A DNA stretch of 64,000 nt. It comes from Owenia fusiformis. Its lineage: Eukaryota; Annelida; Polychaeta; Sabellida; Oweniidae. The translations under genes were made by a program, and so were the position numbers. How positions within the stretch are numbered: the stretch's first letter is position 1; each line of letters opens with the position of its first letter. The stretch spans positions 10,016,842 to 10,080,841 of the forward strand of contig CAIIXF020000011.1 of NCBI GenBank assembly GCA_903813345.2, given 5' to 3'. The notes under the pieces were generated by a model, which worked only from the letters and a program-made list of their open reading frames with translations, did no database searches and had not been told where the DNA came from. Below, one piece after another: positions 25,173 to 38,100 of the stretch.

Positions 25173-28100
25173 TTAGACCAATGGTTTATGATTTATTAAA
25201 TATTGCTTCAGTTTTGTCTTAAATAGTGATACAGAATTGATTCGAAGTAAATCTCCAGGTACATCATTCCATATATCAGTGCCTTGTTTACATATCGAGA
25301 ATTTTCCAATATCAGTTCTATACTTTGCTGGTCGAAGTTTATATTCTTGTCTTGTGGAATGATCATGAATTTCATTACTAGGAGTAAAATAATATTTGAA
25401 TTGCCTCTTACAGGGATTGTTTACACCTTTAATGCATTTAAAAACATAAACTGCAATATTCATGTACACTATTTGAAATACATTCAGGATATTGGCTCTT
25501 TTGAAATGTGGGAGTGTGTGATCTCTAGGTTGGCAGTTTATATCGAAAATTCGAATAAATTGTTTCTGTAGTCTGTGTAACTTGGTCAAATAAGATGGAG
25601 GGACAGTCCCCCAAATTATGCAGTTATAGTTCAAGTATGAATAAATAAGTGAATAATATATTGTTTTCAAAGCTTTACCATCTAAATTGAATTTTACCCT
25701 ATGAAGTACACCTAATGTTTTTGAAATTTTTGTTTCAATGTGTTTAATATGAGGTTTCCACGATAATGTTTCATCGATAAGTACGCCAAGAAAGTTTCCA
25801 ACTATAGTTTTATCTAAAAGTGAGTTATTCATGTATATTTTTATTTTTTCATGTTCAATTACTTTTTTTGGAGACCTGAATAAGATATAATTTGTTTTTG
25901 TTGGATTTAATGCGAGTTTGTTGCACTTAAACCATTAATTAATTACAGAAAGTTCCTCATTTACTGTGGTATTGAGGTCATCAAGATTGTTACCAGAAAA
26001 TAGTATATTTGTATCGTCTGCATATAGAAACATTTTTGCAGCCTCTGAAGATCTGTAAAGGTCATTTATATAAATAATAAACAAAAGAGGCCCTAGAATT
26101 GTTCCTTGTGGAACACCACATGATAATTCAACAATATCAGATGTTTCCCCTTCAAATTGTACCACCTGGGATCTTTTTGAAAGATAACTTTGAAACCAAT
26201 CGGAGGCAGTTCCCCGAATACCATAATAATTTAATTTTTGCATCAATATATTGTGATTTAATGAATCAAAAGCTTTAGACAGGTCACACATTAATCCTAT
26301 GGAATATTTGTGATCTTCTAAGGCAAGGCGTACTGATTCAACAAATTTTAAAACAGCCATGAATGTTGAGTGATCTTTCTTAAAACCATACTGATGTTCG
26401 TATAAGATGTTTTGTTTCTTTAAGAAATCAAGCAACCTGTGAGACATACATTTTTCATAAATTTTAGAGAAAACAGACAGAAGAGATACAGGTCGGTAAT
26501 GTGTAAATATGTCATTACGATCTTTTTTATGAATAGGAATGACTTTTGCAAATTTTAAATCATCTGGAAATATACCCTGCATAAATGACAGATTGATAAT
26601 ATAAGCAAGTGGTGAACTTATCAGATGACTGTTTAATTTAATTACTTTTGGCTTGATATTATCTGAGCCGGCAGCAGAATCTGTCAATGAAGAAATTATT
26701 TTTAAGATTTCTTCATTATTTACAGGTTGAAGGAAGATAGAACTAGCTACTTCTGGCATTTTACTTAAAAACTCCCGGGGAGTACTGTTTGAGGGCCCTA
26801 TACTTGCTGCAGTATCTTTACCAACATTAGAGAAAAATGAATTGAATCCATTAGCAATTTCCTTATTACCTTTAAAAGCTTTGCCATTTGTATAGAATGT
26901 AGAAGGCAATGGTTTGTAATTTATTCTTTTCCTTTTAAGTATTTCATTTAAGATTTCCCACGTTTTTCTGATATAAGACGAGGCTTCAGTAAATTTCATT
27001 TGATAAAATCTTTTTTCAGCTATTCTTAAGATGTGTCTTAAGCTATTTTTGTATTTCTTATACTTTTGTAAATTATCTGGTGTTGGATAAAGTTTATTTT
27101 TATTTCTACACGAGGTGATGATTGCGCTGGACAGCCATGGCTTACCATTATTTCCGATTGTTCTAACCTTTTTAACTTTTACTGGAAATGCCTTATCATA
27201 TTCGTGTTGTATTATGTTAGAAAAGGTAGAATATGCTATGTTAGGGTCATGGCAATTATAAAGTTCTTGCCACTCAACATTGGTCATTTTATTGTTAAAC
27301 TCCATTAATGAGTTATCATTAATTGATCTATATTTGATCTGTTTGTTTGTTGTTGTCTTAAGCGTTTTTTCAGTCATTGCAAAAATTGGTAAGTGGTCTG
27401 TTGTACAATCAATGATGATACCAGAAAGAGCTATGTTTGGAATATTGGTGAAAATATTGTCAATTAATGTAGCCGAGTGAGATGTGACACGGGTCGGTTT
27501 GAATATCAAAGGAAAAAGATTGTAAGAGAATAATATATTTATAAAATTGTTAGTTGAATTATGCTGATCTGTTTTTAGTAAATCAATATTAGTGTCCCCC
27601 ATCAAATATATAGCCTTATTTTCTGAGGTCATCTTTAGAAGAAATTGTTCAAGTTTTTCATTGAATTCGTTAATGTTAATATCTAGAGGCTTATATATAC
27701 ATGAAACAATTACATTTTTAGCATTGTCGTTATTTATCTCAACAGTTACGGAATTACAACCTTCATGTTCTAATTTTAAGTCAGGTCTTTCTTTGCATTG
27801 AAGGTGTTTGTGTATGAAAAGTGCTGTTCCACCACCATTATTATCCCGATGATCAAAATAGCTATCATATTTGAAATGTTTACATAGTGATTCTGTGCTA
27901 TGATTCAACTATGTTTCTGAGAAACCTATAACTGAAAAATCTTTATCAAACTGTGCCATTAGCCCAAAGATGTCAGATTTGTGTGCATTTAAACTTCTGG
28001 CATTTATATGTAGTACGTTCAGTTCAGAATTAGATTTCTTAAATTGAAGATTAATATCATGTAGTGATTCGTGGTAATTACAAGAATTCATATTACTCTC

Positions 28101-28304
28101 TAATTGTGCATCTAATTGGTTGTTTTCTACATTATCAATTGCAAATGTATTTAAATCGCGTGCATTAAAAACAAAACTGTCACATTGTGTATAAAGAGAT
28201 ACCACATCAATCATGGCATTTGCAAAAGGCAATTCATCCCAGAGACCTGGCACTTCAGCATTGTTATTATCCAGGATCAAAGATCCAAAATACTGTACAT
28301 GCAA
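25173..28304 (-). pseudogene. LINE ORF2: endonuclease-reverse transcriptase, two nonsense codons
   Basis: A single frame of about 1040 codons, interrupted by TAG at 27909-27911 (right after GFSET) and TAA at 25935-25937 (after LSVIN). Both lie where tryptophan or similar would be expected or just before WFKCNK, so they look like point mutations. Domains in order are an APE-type endonuclease (HINARSL; then, counted from 27908, GDTNIDL at residues 104-110, LIDNIFTN near 148-155 and TTDH at 169-172) and a reverse transcriptase (YRPVSLL, FDSLNH, GVPQGTILGP and the catalytic YADD at 629-632). A thumb/C-terminal part follows, with GVLIDETLSW. The nominal start at 28304 is TTG right after a stop, so the true start is uncertain; it may be a later ATG or lie upstream beyond a frameshift. 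In life this protein nicks target DNA and primes reverse transcription of the LINE RNA there. Confidence 0.9.
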
Positions 28305-28752
28305 TCATGGAGAGGGAGGGGGAGGCCGAGACAGATAACAGTGATGTGTGCATCCTGCAATAAATTAGAGTTTTTAAGTTCATAAAGAATATTGGCTTTA
28401 AATTGAGCTCCTGATTACTCAAAGCATTAAACAAGTTGGTAAAATTGATCATACATGGCAATTAATGAGTGATTAAGTGTAAGTTAAAAAAAGAATATTC
28501 TCAAATGCAAGAATAGTGTCTTAAGAAATTATCTCCTGATACAGGATTAAAGTACTATAAACAGATAAAAGCATCATAAAGTTCTATTCATCAGATCAGC
28601 TGTGAGGCCGACATAGTCAAGTGTTCATTATGATTATGATCATATCAAAGGGTTCAAAGGAAATATGAAAGGCAACAGTCAAATACTGTCTGTTAATTAG
28701 GTATAGTTCATTTAGGATAATCATGCTATCCCTACTGTCTAGGATTAACCCT

Positions 28753-29466
28753 TTAGTTTCTAAGTTTGTCATCTAGGTTATCCAATATATCCAATTGGAT
28801 TTTCCGATTGTCTGATAATCTTGTGGCCCATACTTTACCATTGTGCGCCCACACGTCTTTTGAATCGGCATGTTGTTTTGCCCTCCACAGCAAAGATCTG
28901 TTCCCCGGGGACAAATCCTCCATGATAACTAGTGGTTTGCCCTTTAGGGCCTTGCGTTTACGTAGCAGATTGTCCCTTACTTTCCTGGATAAAAAAAGAA
29001 CAATCATAGGTCGAGGTTTGTCCTCCTGATGTTTCAGATTTGGAAGGCGGTGGGCAACTTCGATGTCGTCTTCTTTCAAATGACAGTCTCCATCCATGTT
29101 TTTGTTCACAGCTATCACTACCTGTTCAATGCACTTTTCAGAAATGTTGTTGCCATCGTCTGGTATGCCCAATATGCGAAGATGTCCCTTCCTACTGTAT
29201 TGGTTGTTGTGATTATTTTCCAGTGTTAAGAGTTTAATGTCCTCTTGCATCTTGGCCATATTGGCTTTCATAGAATTCATATCCGTTTTGATCATCTCAT
29301 TTTCTTTTTTTATCTCTTTTAGTTCAGCCGTGAAAGTTGCCATACTTTCCTTCATTGATTCTTCAATTACAGAACGCATATCCATCTTCATTTCTTCTTT
29401 GAAAGCTTTGTAATCTTCTTTTGTCACCAAAGAGTTCAGTTTATCTTGTGAGATTCTTGTTGTCAT
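28753..29466 (-). CDS. LINE ORF1 protein (coiled coil plus RRM-like)
   Basis: An intact 237-codon frame starting at ATG. Residues 20-85 are rich in K/E/M with heptad-like spacing, a likely coiled coil for self-assembly. Residues 96-102 (LRILGIP), 135-142 (IEVAHRLP) and 152-171 (starting RPMIVLF) match the RRM-like core of L1-type ORF1 proteins. The C-terminal part has VWAHNGKVWA at 205-214. The family binds the element's own RNA to form the ribonucleoprotein particle. It lies upstream of ORF2 on the same strand. Unlike ORF2 it has no break, so it is the best-preserved coding sequence in the window. Confidence 0.85.
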   Translation of the reverse strand: MTTRISQDKLNSLVTKEDYKAFKEEMKMDMRSVIEESMKESMATFTAELKEIKKENEMIKTDMNSMKANMAKMQEDIKLLTLENNHNNQYSRKGHLRILGIPDDGNNISEKCIEQVVIAVNKNMDGDCHLKEDDIEVAHRLPNLKHQEDKPRPMIVLFLSRKVRDNLLRKRKALKGKPLVIMEDLSPGNRSLLWRAKQHADSKDVWAHNGKVWATRLSDNRKIQLDILDNLDDKLRN

Positions 29467-29709
29467 CTTGGAAATCTGAGTGCGAAAGGGTTAATACTGA
29501 ACTTTGCTGCAATGTCTCAAGTTTTGATTCACAAAAACTGCTATAAAATCCTTTTTTTCGTAAACTTTTGCTTAGATATGTGTATTTTCAGTTGGCTTAA
29601 ATGTTTATAAATCTGTAACTATAAGAAATAAACTAAATATTCATGTATTTTCTCATATAACTTCAATATTGTCAGGAGCTCAAAATGTAGCCTGTTAGCT
29701 CTTCATGCA

Positions 29710-31483
29710 CATCCTCTTTCATTACAACATGAAAGCACTGATGGGGTAGTGGTAGAATGCTCTCCTGTCATCCAGCTGGCCATAGTTCAATTCCTGGTCA
29801 GTGCAATGTTTTTTATTTAAATACTTATATGAAGAGAAATTTCTATTTTTATGAATTGTACTTTACATACACCATGAAGGCACTGATGGTTCTGTGGTAG
29901 AATTCTTACCTGTCATCCAGCTGGCAGTGGTTCGATTCCTGGTCAGTGCAATTTTTTTCATTTAAATACTGATATGAAGAGAAATTACATTTTTTATGAA
30001 TTATATTTTTGTTACAACATGAAGGCACTTATGGTTCACTGGTAGAATGCTCGCAATGTTTTACATTTAAATACTGATATGAAGAGAAACAACATCTCTT
30101 ATGAATTATACTTTACTTACAACATGAAAGCACTGATGGTGTAGTGGTAGAATGCTAACCTGTCATCCAGCTCGCCATGGGTCGATTCCTGGTCAGCGCA
30201 AGGTTTTTCATTTAAATACTGATATGAAGAGAAATTACATTTATAATGAATTATATTTTACATACAGCATGAAAGCACTGATGGTTCAGTGGTAGAATAC
30301 TCGCCTGTCATCCAGCTGGCCATGGTTCGATACCTGGTCAGTTCAATGTTTTGCATTTAAATACTTATATGAAGAGAAACTACATCTTTTATGAATTATG
30401 CTTTACCTATATATGAAAGCACTGATGGTGTAGTGGTAGAATGCTTACCTGTTATCCAGCTGGCCATGGGTCGATTCCTGGTCAATGCAATGTTTTTCAT
30501 TTGAATACTCATATGAAGAGAAACTACATCTTTTATGAATTATACTTTACTTAAAACATGAAAGCACTGATGGTTCAGTGGTAGAATTCATATCTGTCAT
30601 CCAGCTGTCCATGGGTCGATTCCTGGTCGGTGCAATGTTTTTCATTTAAATACTGATATGAAGAGAAACTACAATTTTTATGAATTATATTTTACGGGGA
30701 ACAGGAATGCTCGCCTGTCATCCAGCTGGCCATGGTTCGATACCTGGTCAGTTCAACGTTTTTCATTTAAATACTTATATGAAGAGAAATTACTAGTTTT
30801 ATGCATTATATTTTAGTATGGAAGCACTGATGGTTCAGGGGTAGAATGCTAACCTGTCATCCAGCTTGCCAAGGGTCGATTCCTGGTCAGCGAAATGTTT
30901 TTCATTTAAATACTGATATGAAGAGAAATTACATTTATAATGAATTATATTTTCCATACAACATGAAAGCACTGATGGTTCAGTGGTAGAATGCTCGCTT
31001 GTCATCCAGCTGGCCATGGCTCGATTCCTGGTCAGTTCAATGTTTTACATTCTAATACTTATATGAAGAGAAATTACTAGTTTTATGCATTATATTTTAC
31101 AGTATGGAAGCACTGATGGTTCAGTGGTAGAACGCTAACCTGTCATCAAGCTGGCCGTGATTCGATTCCTGGTCAGTGCAATGTTTTTCATTAAAATACT
31201 GATATGAAGAGAAACAACATCTCTTATGAATTGTACTTTACTTCTAACATGAAGGCACTGATGGTTCAGTGGTAGAATGCTAACCTGTCATCCAGCTGGC
31301 AGTGGTTCGATTCCTGGTCAGTGCAATGTTTTTATTTAAATACTGATATGAAGAGAAACTACATCTTTTATGAATTATACTTTACTTACAACATGAAAGC
31401 ACTGATGGTGTAGTGGTAGAATGCAAACCTGTCATCCAGCTCACCATGGGTCGATTCCTGGTCAGCGCAAGGTTTTTTATTTT
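29710..31483 (+). repeat. tRNA-like satellite array, block 8
   Basis: About 12 monomers, resuming in the spacer just before ACAACATGAAAGC. At about 30054 a unit is cut from GCTCGC directly to AATGTTTTACATTT, removing its whole 3' half. The order of variants from about 30120 to 31480 matches block 4 around 13560-14838. Confidence 0.93.
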
Positions 31484-31826
31484 GTTCATAAAGTTCTTGC
31501 AAAAGTACTCTAATTTTTTTATTTCTCAGTTAATCTGGCTGAAATTCGCACTCACTATACCTACACTATTCATGCATTGGAATCCTAAATTATAATGAAT
31601 AGGTCCTTGAAGAAAAAAAGTTATGATTGCTATAGTAACACTAGTCGGTAGGCAGAGCAGCATTGAAAAAAGAAAAATTGGGTTAGAGGTAACTTTAACA
31701 TACTTTAAAGTATCCTCGAAAATAAGAAACTAGCTAATGTTGACATTTCAGCACTAGATGATGCCTATGATGACATTATAGTTGAAATTTCTTTGATTCA
31801 TGACATCACCGATGGCATCATAGTGA
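31484..31826 (+). mobile_element. Truncated non-autonomous mariner, copy C
   Basis: Same truncated form and same chimeric junction (CATAGTGA to TCTGTC) as copy A, with an additional small deletion after GAAAAATT near 31680 that removes TAGACAAAAGATA. No transposase sequence is left. Confidence 0.87.
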
Positions 31827-34800
31827 TCTGTCATCCAGTTGGCCATGGTTCGATTCCTGGTCAGTTCAATGTTTTGCATTTAGATACTTATATGAGGAGA
31901 AACTACATCTTTTATGAATTATACTTTACCTACAAAATGAAAGCACTGATGGTGTAGTGGTAGAATGCTTACCTGTTATCCAGCTGGCCATGGGACGATT
32001 CCTGGTCAATGCAATGATTTTCATTTAAATACTCATATGAAGAGAAACCACATCTTTTATGAATTATACTTTACTTAAAACATGAAAGCACTGATGGTTC
32101 AGTGGTAGAATTCAAATCTGTCATCCAGCTGGCCATGGGTCGATTCCTGGTCAGTGCAATGTTTTTCATTTAAATACTGATATGAAGAGAAATTACATTT
32201 TAAATGAATCATATTTTACTGACAACATGAAACCACTGATGGTTCAGTGGTAGAATGCTCGCCTGTCATCCAGCTGTCGATTGGTCGATTCCTGGTCGGT
32301 GCAATGTTTTTCATTTAAATACTGATATGAAGAGAAACTACAATTTTTATGAATTATATTTTAAGGGAGCAGGAAAGCACTGATGGCTCAGTGGTACAAT
32401 GCTCGCCTGTCATCCAGCTGGCCATGGTTCGATTCCTGGTCAGTTCAATGTTTTTCATTTAAATACTTATATGAAGAGAAATTACTAGTTTTATGCATTA
32501 TATTTTAGTATGGAAGCACTGATGGATCAGTGGTAGAATGCTAACCTGTCATCCAGCTTGCCAAGGGTCGATTCCTGGTCAGCGAAATGTTTTTCATTTA
32601 AATACTAATATGAAGACAAATTACATTTATAATGAATTATATTTTACATACAACATGAAAGCACTGATGGTTCAGTGGTAGAATGCTCGCTTGTCATCCA
32701 GCTGGCCATGGTTCGATTCCTGGTCAGTTAAATGTTTTTCATTCTAATACTTATATGAAGAGAAATTACTAGTTTTATGCATTATACTTTACAGTATGGA
32801 AGCACTGATGGTTCAGTGGTAGAATGCTTAACTGTCATCAAGCTGGCCGTGGTTCGATTCCTGGTCAGTGCAATGTTTTTCATTTAAAATAATGATATGA
32901 AGAGAAACAACATCTTTTTGTGAATTATACTTTACTTACAACATGAAAGCACTGATGGTGTAGTGGTAGAATGCTAACCTGTCATCCAGCTCGCCATGGG
33001 TCGATTCCTGGTCAGCGCAAGGTTTTTCATTTAAATACTAATAAGAAGAAAAATTACAATTTTTATGAATTATATTTTAGGGACAACATGAAAGAACTGA
33101 TGGTTCAGTGGTAGAATGCTAACCTGTCATCCAGCTGGCCATGGTTCGATTCCTGGTCAGTTCAATGTTTTTCATTCTAATACTTATATTAAGAGAAATT
33201 ACTAGTTTTATGCATTATATTTTACAGTATGGAAGCACTGATGGTTCAGTGGTAGAATGCTAACCTAGCTGTCATCAAGCTGGCCGTGGTTCGATTCCTG
33301 GTCAGTGCAATGTTTTTCATTTAAATACTGATATGAAGAGAAATTACATTTTAAATGAATCATATTTTACTTACAACATGAAAGCACTGATGGTTCAGTG
33401 GTAGAATGCTCGCCTGTCATCCACCTGTCGATGGGTCGATTCCTGGTCGGTGCAATGTTTTTCATTTAAATACTGATATGAAGAGAAATTACATTTTAAA
33501 TTAATCATATTTTACTTACAACATGAAAGCACTGATGGTTCAGTGGTAGAATGCTCGCCTGTCATCCAGCTGTCGATGGGTCGATTCCTGGTCAGTGCAA
33601 TGTTTTTCATTTAAATACTGATATGAAGAGAAACTACAATTTTTATGAATTATATTTTATGGGGAATAGGAAAGCACTGATGTCTCAGTGGTACAATGCT
33701 CGCCTGTCATCCAGCTGGCCATGGTTCGATTCCTGGTCAGGGCAATGTTTTTTATTTATATACTGATATGAAGAGAAATTACATTTTTTTATGAATTATA
33801 CACAACTCACAATATGAAGGTACTGATGGTACAGTGGTAGAATGCTCGCCTGTTATCCAGCTGGCCATGGTTCGATTCCTGGTCAGTTCAATGTTTTTCA
33901 TTCTAATACTTATATGAAGAGAAATTACTAGTTTTATGCATTATGTTTTACAGTATGGAAGCACTGATGGTTCAGTGGTAGAATGCTAACCTAGCTGTCA
34001 TCAAGCTGGCCGTGGTTCGATTCCTGGTCAGTGCAATGTTTTTTATTTAAATACTGATATGAAGAGAAATTACATTTTAAATGAATCATATTTTACTTAC
34101 AATATGAAAGCACTGATGGTTCAGTGGTAGAATGCTCGCCTGTCATCCAGCTGTCGATGGGTCGATTCCTGGTCGGTGCAATGTTTTTCATTTAAATACT
34201 GATATGAAGAGAAATTACATTTTAAATGAATCATATTTTACTTACAACATGAAAGCACTGATGGTTCAGTGGTAGAATGCTCGCCTGTCATCCAGCTGTC
34301 GATGGGTCGATTCCTGGTCGGTCCAATGTTTTTCATTTAAATACTGATATGAAGAGAAACTACAATTTTTATGAATTATATTTTAAGGGGAACAGGAAAG
34401 CACTGATGGCTCAGTGGTACAATGCTCGCCTGTCATCCAGTTGGCCATGGTTCGATTCCTGGTTAGTTAATACTGATATGAAGAGAAATTACTAGTTTTA
34501 TGCATTATATTTTAGTATGGAAGCACTGATGGTTCAGGGGTAGAATGCTAACCTGTCATCCAGCTTGCCAAGGGTCGATTCCTGGTCAGCGAAATGTTTT
34601 TCATTTAAATACTGATATGAAGAGAAATTACATTTATAATGAATTATATTTTACATACAACATGAAAGCACTGATGGTTCAGTGGTAGAATGCTCGCTTG
34701 TCATCCAGCTGGCCATGGCTCGATTCCTGGTCAGTCCAATGTTTTTCATTCTAATACTTATATGAAGAGAAATTACTAGTTTTATGCATTATATTTTACA

Positions 34801-35172
34801 GTATGGAAGCACTGATGGTTCAGTGGTAGAATGCTAACCTGTCATCAAGCTGGCCGTGATTCGATTCCTGGTCAGTGCAATGTTTTTCATTTAAATACTG
34901 ATATGAAGAGAAACAACATCTTTTATGAATTGTACTTTACTTCTAACATGAAGGCACTGATGGTTCAGTGGTAGAATGCTAACCTGTCATCCAGCTGGCA
35001 GTGGTTCGATTCCTGGTCAGTGCAATGTTTTTATTTAAATACTGATATGAAGAGAAACTACATCTTTTATGAATTATACTTTACTTACAACATGAAAGCA
35101 CTGATGGTGTAGTGGTAGAATGCAAACCTGTCATCCAGCTCGCCATGGGTCGATTCCTGGTCAGCGCAAGGT
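31827..35172 (+). repeat. tRNA-like satellite array, block 9
   Basis: About 23 monomers, parallel to block 5 and partly to block 10 (42987-45059). A shortened spacer at about 34461 (GGTTAGTTAATACTG) is private to this copy: block 10 keeps the full tRNA-like end at the matching unit. Confidence 0.94.
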
Positions 35173-35332
35173 TTTTTATTTTGTTCATAAAGTTCTTGCA
35201 AAAGTACTCTAATTTTTTTATTTCTCAGTTAATCTGGCTGAAATTCGCACTCACTATACCTACACTATTCATACATTAGAATCCTTAATTATAATGAATA
35301 GGTCCTTGAAGAAAAAAAGTTATGATTGCTAT
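35173..35332 (+). mobile_element. Truncated mariner, copy D, left piece
   Basis: Left part of a truncated mariner copy, split by the giant foldback at 35333. It continues at 42776. The split site carries the 3-bp duplication TAT (35330-35332 and 42776-42778). The uninterrupted reading GATTGCTATAGTAAC is seen in the other copies. Confidence 0.9.
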
Positions 35333-36139
35333 CACAGCAAAAAATGCGTATGAATACAATGAATCCTGTCATCAGGATTCATACAGGATATGCACCCAGT
35401 GTGCCAAACCTGTATGAATCCTGATGCCTGGATACATACAGGATTGGCACATGGTGTGCCAATACTGTACGTATCCTGAGTCAAGATTCATACAGGATAC
35501 GCTCGCAGTGTGCCAATCCTGTATGAATCCTGACGCCTGGATTCATGCAGGATATGCACGCAGTGTGCCAATCCTGTACGTATCCTGAGTCAAGATTCAT
35601 ACAGGATACGCTCGCAGTGTGCCAATCCTGTATGAATCCTGACGCCTGGATTCATGCAGGATATGCACGCAGTGTGCCAATCCTGTACGTATCCTGAGTC
35701 AAGATTCATACAGGATATGCACGCAGTGTGCCAATCCTGTACGTATCCTGAGTCAAGATTCATACAGGATATGCTCGCTGTGAGCGAATACTGTATGAAT
35801 CCTGACAGATGGATACATACAGGATTGGTACACTGTGTGTATATCCTGAACATATCCTGTATCAGGATTTATACAGGATTGGCGCGTGTAGGAATCCAGT
35901 ATGAATCCTGCCTCCTGGATTCATACAGGATACGCTCGCAGTGTGCCAATCCTGTATGAATCCTGAAGCCTAGATTCATACAGGATATGCACAGTGTGCT
36001 AATCCTGTACGTATCCTGAGTCAAGATTCACACAGGATAGGCTCGCTGTGCGCGAATCATGTATGCATCCTGACGCCAGGATACACATGATATGCACACA
36101 GTGTACCAATCCTTTACGTACTCTGAGTCAGGATTTGTA
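35333..36139 (+). repeat. Foldback left arm: palindromic 54-bp minisatellite
   Basis: After the terminal repeat come about 14 units of the type GGATTCATACAGGATATGC, GCAGTGTGCC and AATCCTGTACGTATCCTGA. Each unit contains an internal inverted repeat (AATCCTGTATGAATCC against GGATTCATACAGGATT), so the arm can form many small hairpins as well as pair with the right arm. Alternating unit types give a dimer period near 109 bp. Long frames on both strands here are repeat read-through. Confidence 0.92.
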
Positions 36140-37529
36140 TAAGTCTGAGGGAGATGATTAAATCTGGTTTAAGCTCACTATTATAAATCAATTAAGGGAT
36201 TGATGATGAAAGGATGGGATAATACGCGTTTGTACCAGTGCTGAATGATCATTAACATGGTACATGTATCTTGCCTAGACTCCCAAATATTCTATGGCGG
36301 CCAAATTTTTCAAATGTATAGTGGTTATTTACTGGTAGGGACTCAATATGGGTTTTATTACGAAGGACAATATCAATACGCGTACGAAACCTTTTCTTGT
36401 AAACAAAAAAATCAACAATAAGTATGAATCCTACGAATGGGTTTCCTTGATCATTGATCTTAACCACACAATACTAGTATATACTTGTTTGATTGCATTT
36501 ATGGTTTTTTACGGGTATGATATTCAAGAGACCTCGATTCCGGGCCTTGATTGCAGTCTATGCATTAGGTTTTATGAAGTACTATTTTTAATTCCTCATT
36601 TTAGATATCACAGATAAACAACTAAAATTTGATGTAAAAATATTACCATCAGGCCTTTAAAATCAAAGTAACCTGCCATATAGAAATCAATCCTCATCAT
36701 GTTGCTAACAAACAACAGAATTTGGCATTAATATCAAAGGTAGAACTGGACAATAAATTAATAACAATAAGATATTGTTTTAGATCCGGGTTTTGGATAT
36801 ACAGTTGTACCTCTTTGAAAAAACGTCGACTGGCTTTTCTGTACCTTGGATCTAAAATTGATATGTGTAAGAGCAAAACAGTTACATATATTCATCTTAA
36901 AAGGTTTTCCCTAGGCCGGAAAGAATTGAAATAGGACCGTTTCAAGAAATGAGCGATTAATAGAAATCTGATGTGGGAAGCAAGTGGATCTAATTTACCA
37001 AAAAAATGTGTATTTAAGATCTAGCATGGACTTTCAATAATATCTATCGAATGCCCATGGATCTAGTACATTTTGGGCACCTGGGATAGGGGAGTTGATC
37101 GTCACTTCAGTTTAGCCATTACATATCGTGTAAGTCAATATTGTCAATCAACCAACTATCCGAGTGCTAGAATGCGGAGCTTGGTTGTAGGGTATATTAT
37201 GTATTGCATATAAAGATACTTTGGAGAATTTTAGACATGGTAATGAGTGATATAAGCCAGACATATTGAAACGTTTTGGCTTGCTCGGTAGATCTGATTC
37301 TCTCTTTAAGTAACCCTGAAAAGTATTACCCAGTAAGAGCATATAGAATTAGAAAATGTAGCTTTGTCTTCACGCATCCTTTTGGTATCAGTTATGTTCT
37401 CAAATGTCAACCTTCGTGCTTCATTTGGAACTTGGAAGTTGCATTAAATCAATCAAATGTGTGCAGTTGATATCATTGACAAACTGTAGCAGCAGAGGGG
37501 CATTATTTGCAAGACATAAACAGCAAACG

Positions 37530-38100
37530 AGACCGGATCAATTAGTTGCTTGGTTGGTTGCTTTGTTGTTTGGTTGCTTGGTTTGTCGAATGCTTTGTTT
37601 TCTGCTTGATGAGTAGCTTGCTTCCTTAATTGGTCGGTGGCTTTGTTGATTAGTTGCATGGTTTGTTGTTTGCTTACTTAGTTTTCTGCTTGGATGGTCG
37701 TTTGCTTGCTTGCTTGCTTTGTTGATTACTTGTGTGGTTCGTTGCTGGGCTAGTTGATTGATTACTTGGAAGCTTGTTTAGTTGCTTGCTTGTTTGGTTT
37801 CTGCATGATTGCTTGGATTTTTTGTTGTTCATTTGCTTGCTTACGTGTATTTGCATATATAGTTACTTATTAGCTGCTTGCTTGGTTCCTCGCTTTGTTT
37901 GTTGCTTATATGGTTGCACAATTAATTGGTTGCTTGCTTTGTTTTTGCTTGGTCAGTTTCTTGCGTTCTGTTGACTGGTGATTGCAAAGTTGGTCGCTTC
38001 CTTTGAAAGTTGGTTGCTTGGATGTTTTATAGTCTGTTTGATTAGTCAATCGATGGGTAGGTGGTTCCCCGGGGGGTGGTTCAGTTGGTTGGTCAATTGG
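37530..38100. repeat. Low-complexity TTGCTTGG-rich tract
   Basis: Irregular tetranucleotide-like repeats (TTGC, TTGG, TTGT). On the minus strand they translate to K/Q/S/N-rich nonsense, which explains the short frames here. Confidence 0.85.

Larger units (their letters stand above)
24749..29720 (-). mobile_element. Nearly full-length non-LTR retrotransposon (jockey/CR1-like)
   Basis: About 5 kb on the minus strand. The order in the reading direction is a 5' region (29720-29467), ORF1 (29466-28753), a gap of about 450 bp, ORF2 (from about 28304 to 25173), about 420 bp of 3' UTR and a short tail. On the plus strand the tail reads TGTTATGTTATGTTATTG, so the element ends in a pentanucleotide-like repeat rather than poly(A), as in several CR1-like clades. 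Both ends abut spacer sequence of the array. No clear target duplication is visible beyond a possible ATTA, and 8-10 bp of target may be lost. The 5' boundary is placed within about 10 bp. Confidence 0.88.

Noticed and set aside
35590-35959. Overlapping frames on both strands in the foldback arms (also 42161-42893)
   Set aside because: The palindromic minisatellite gives similar frames on both strands; not proteins.
36252-36617. 71- and 89-codon overlapping frames as possible captured exons
   Set aside because: No family resemblance recognised; they overlap on opposite strands in AT-rich DNA.
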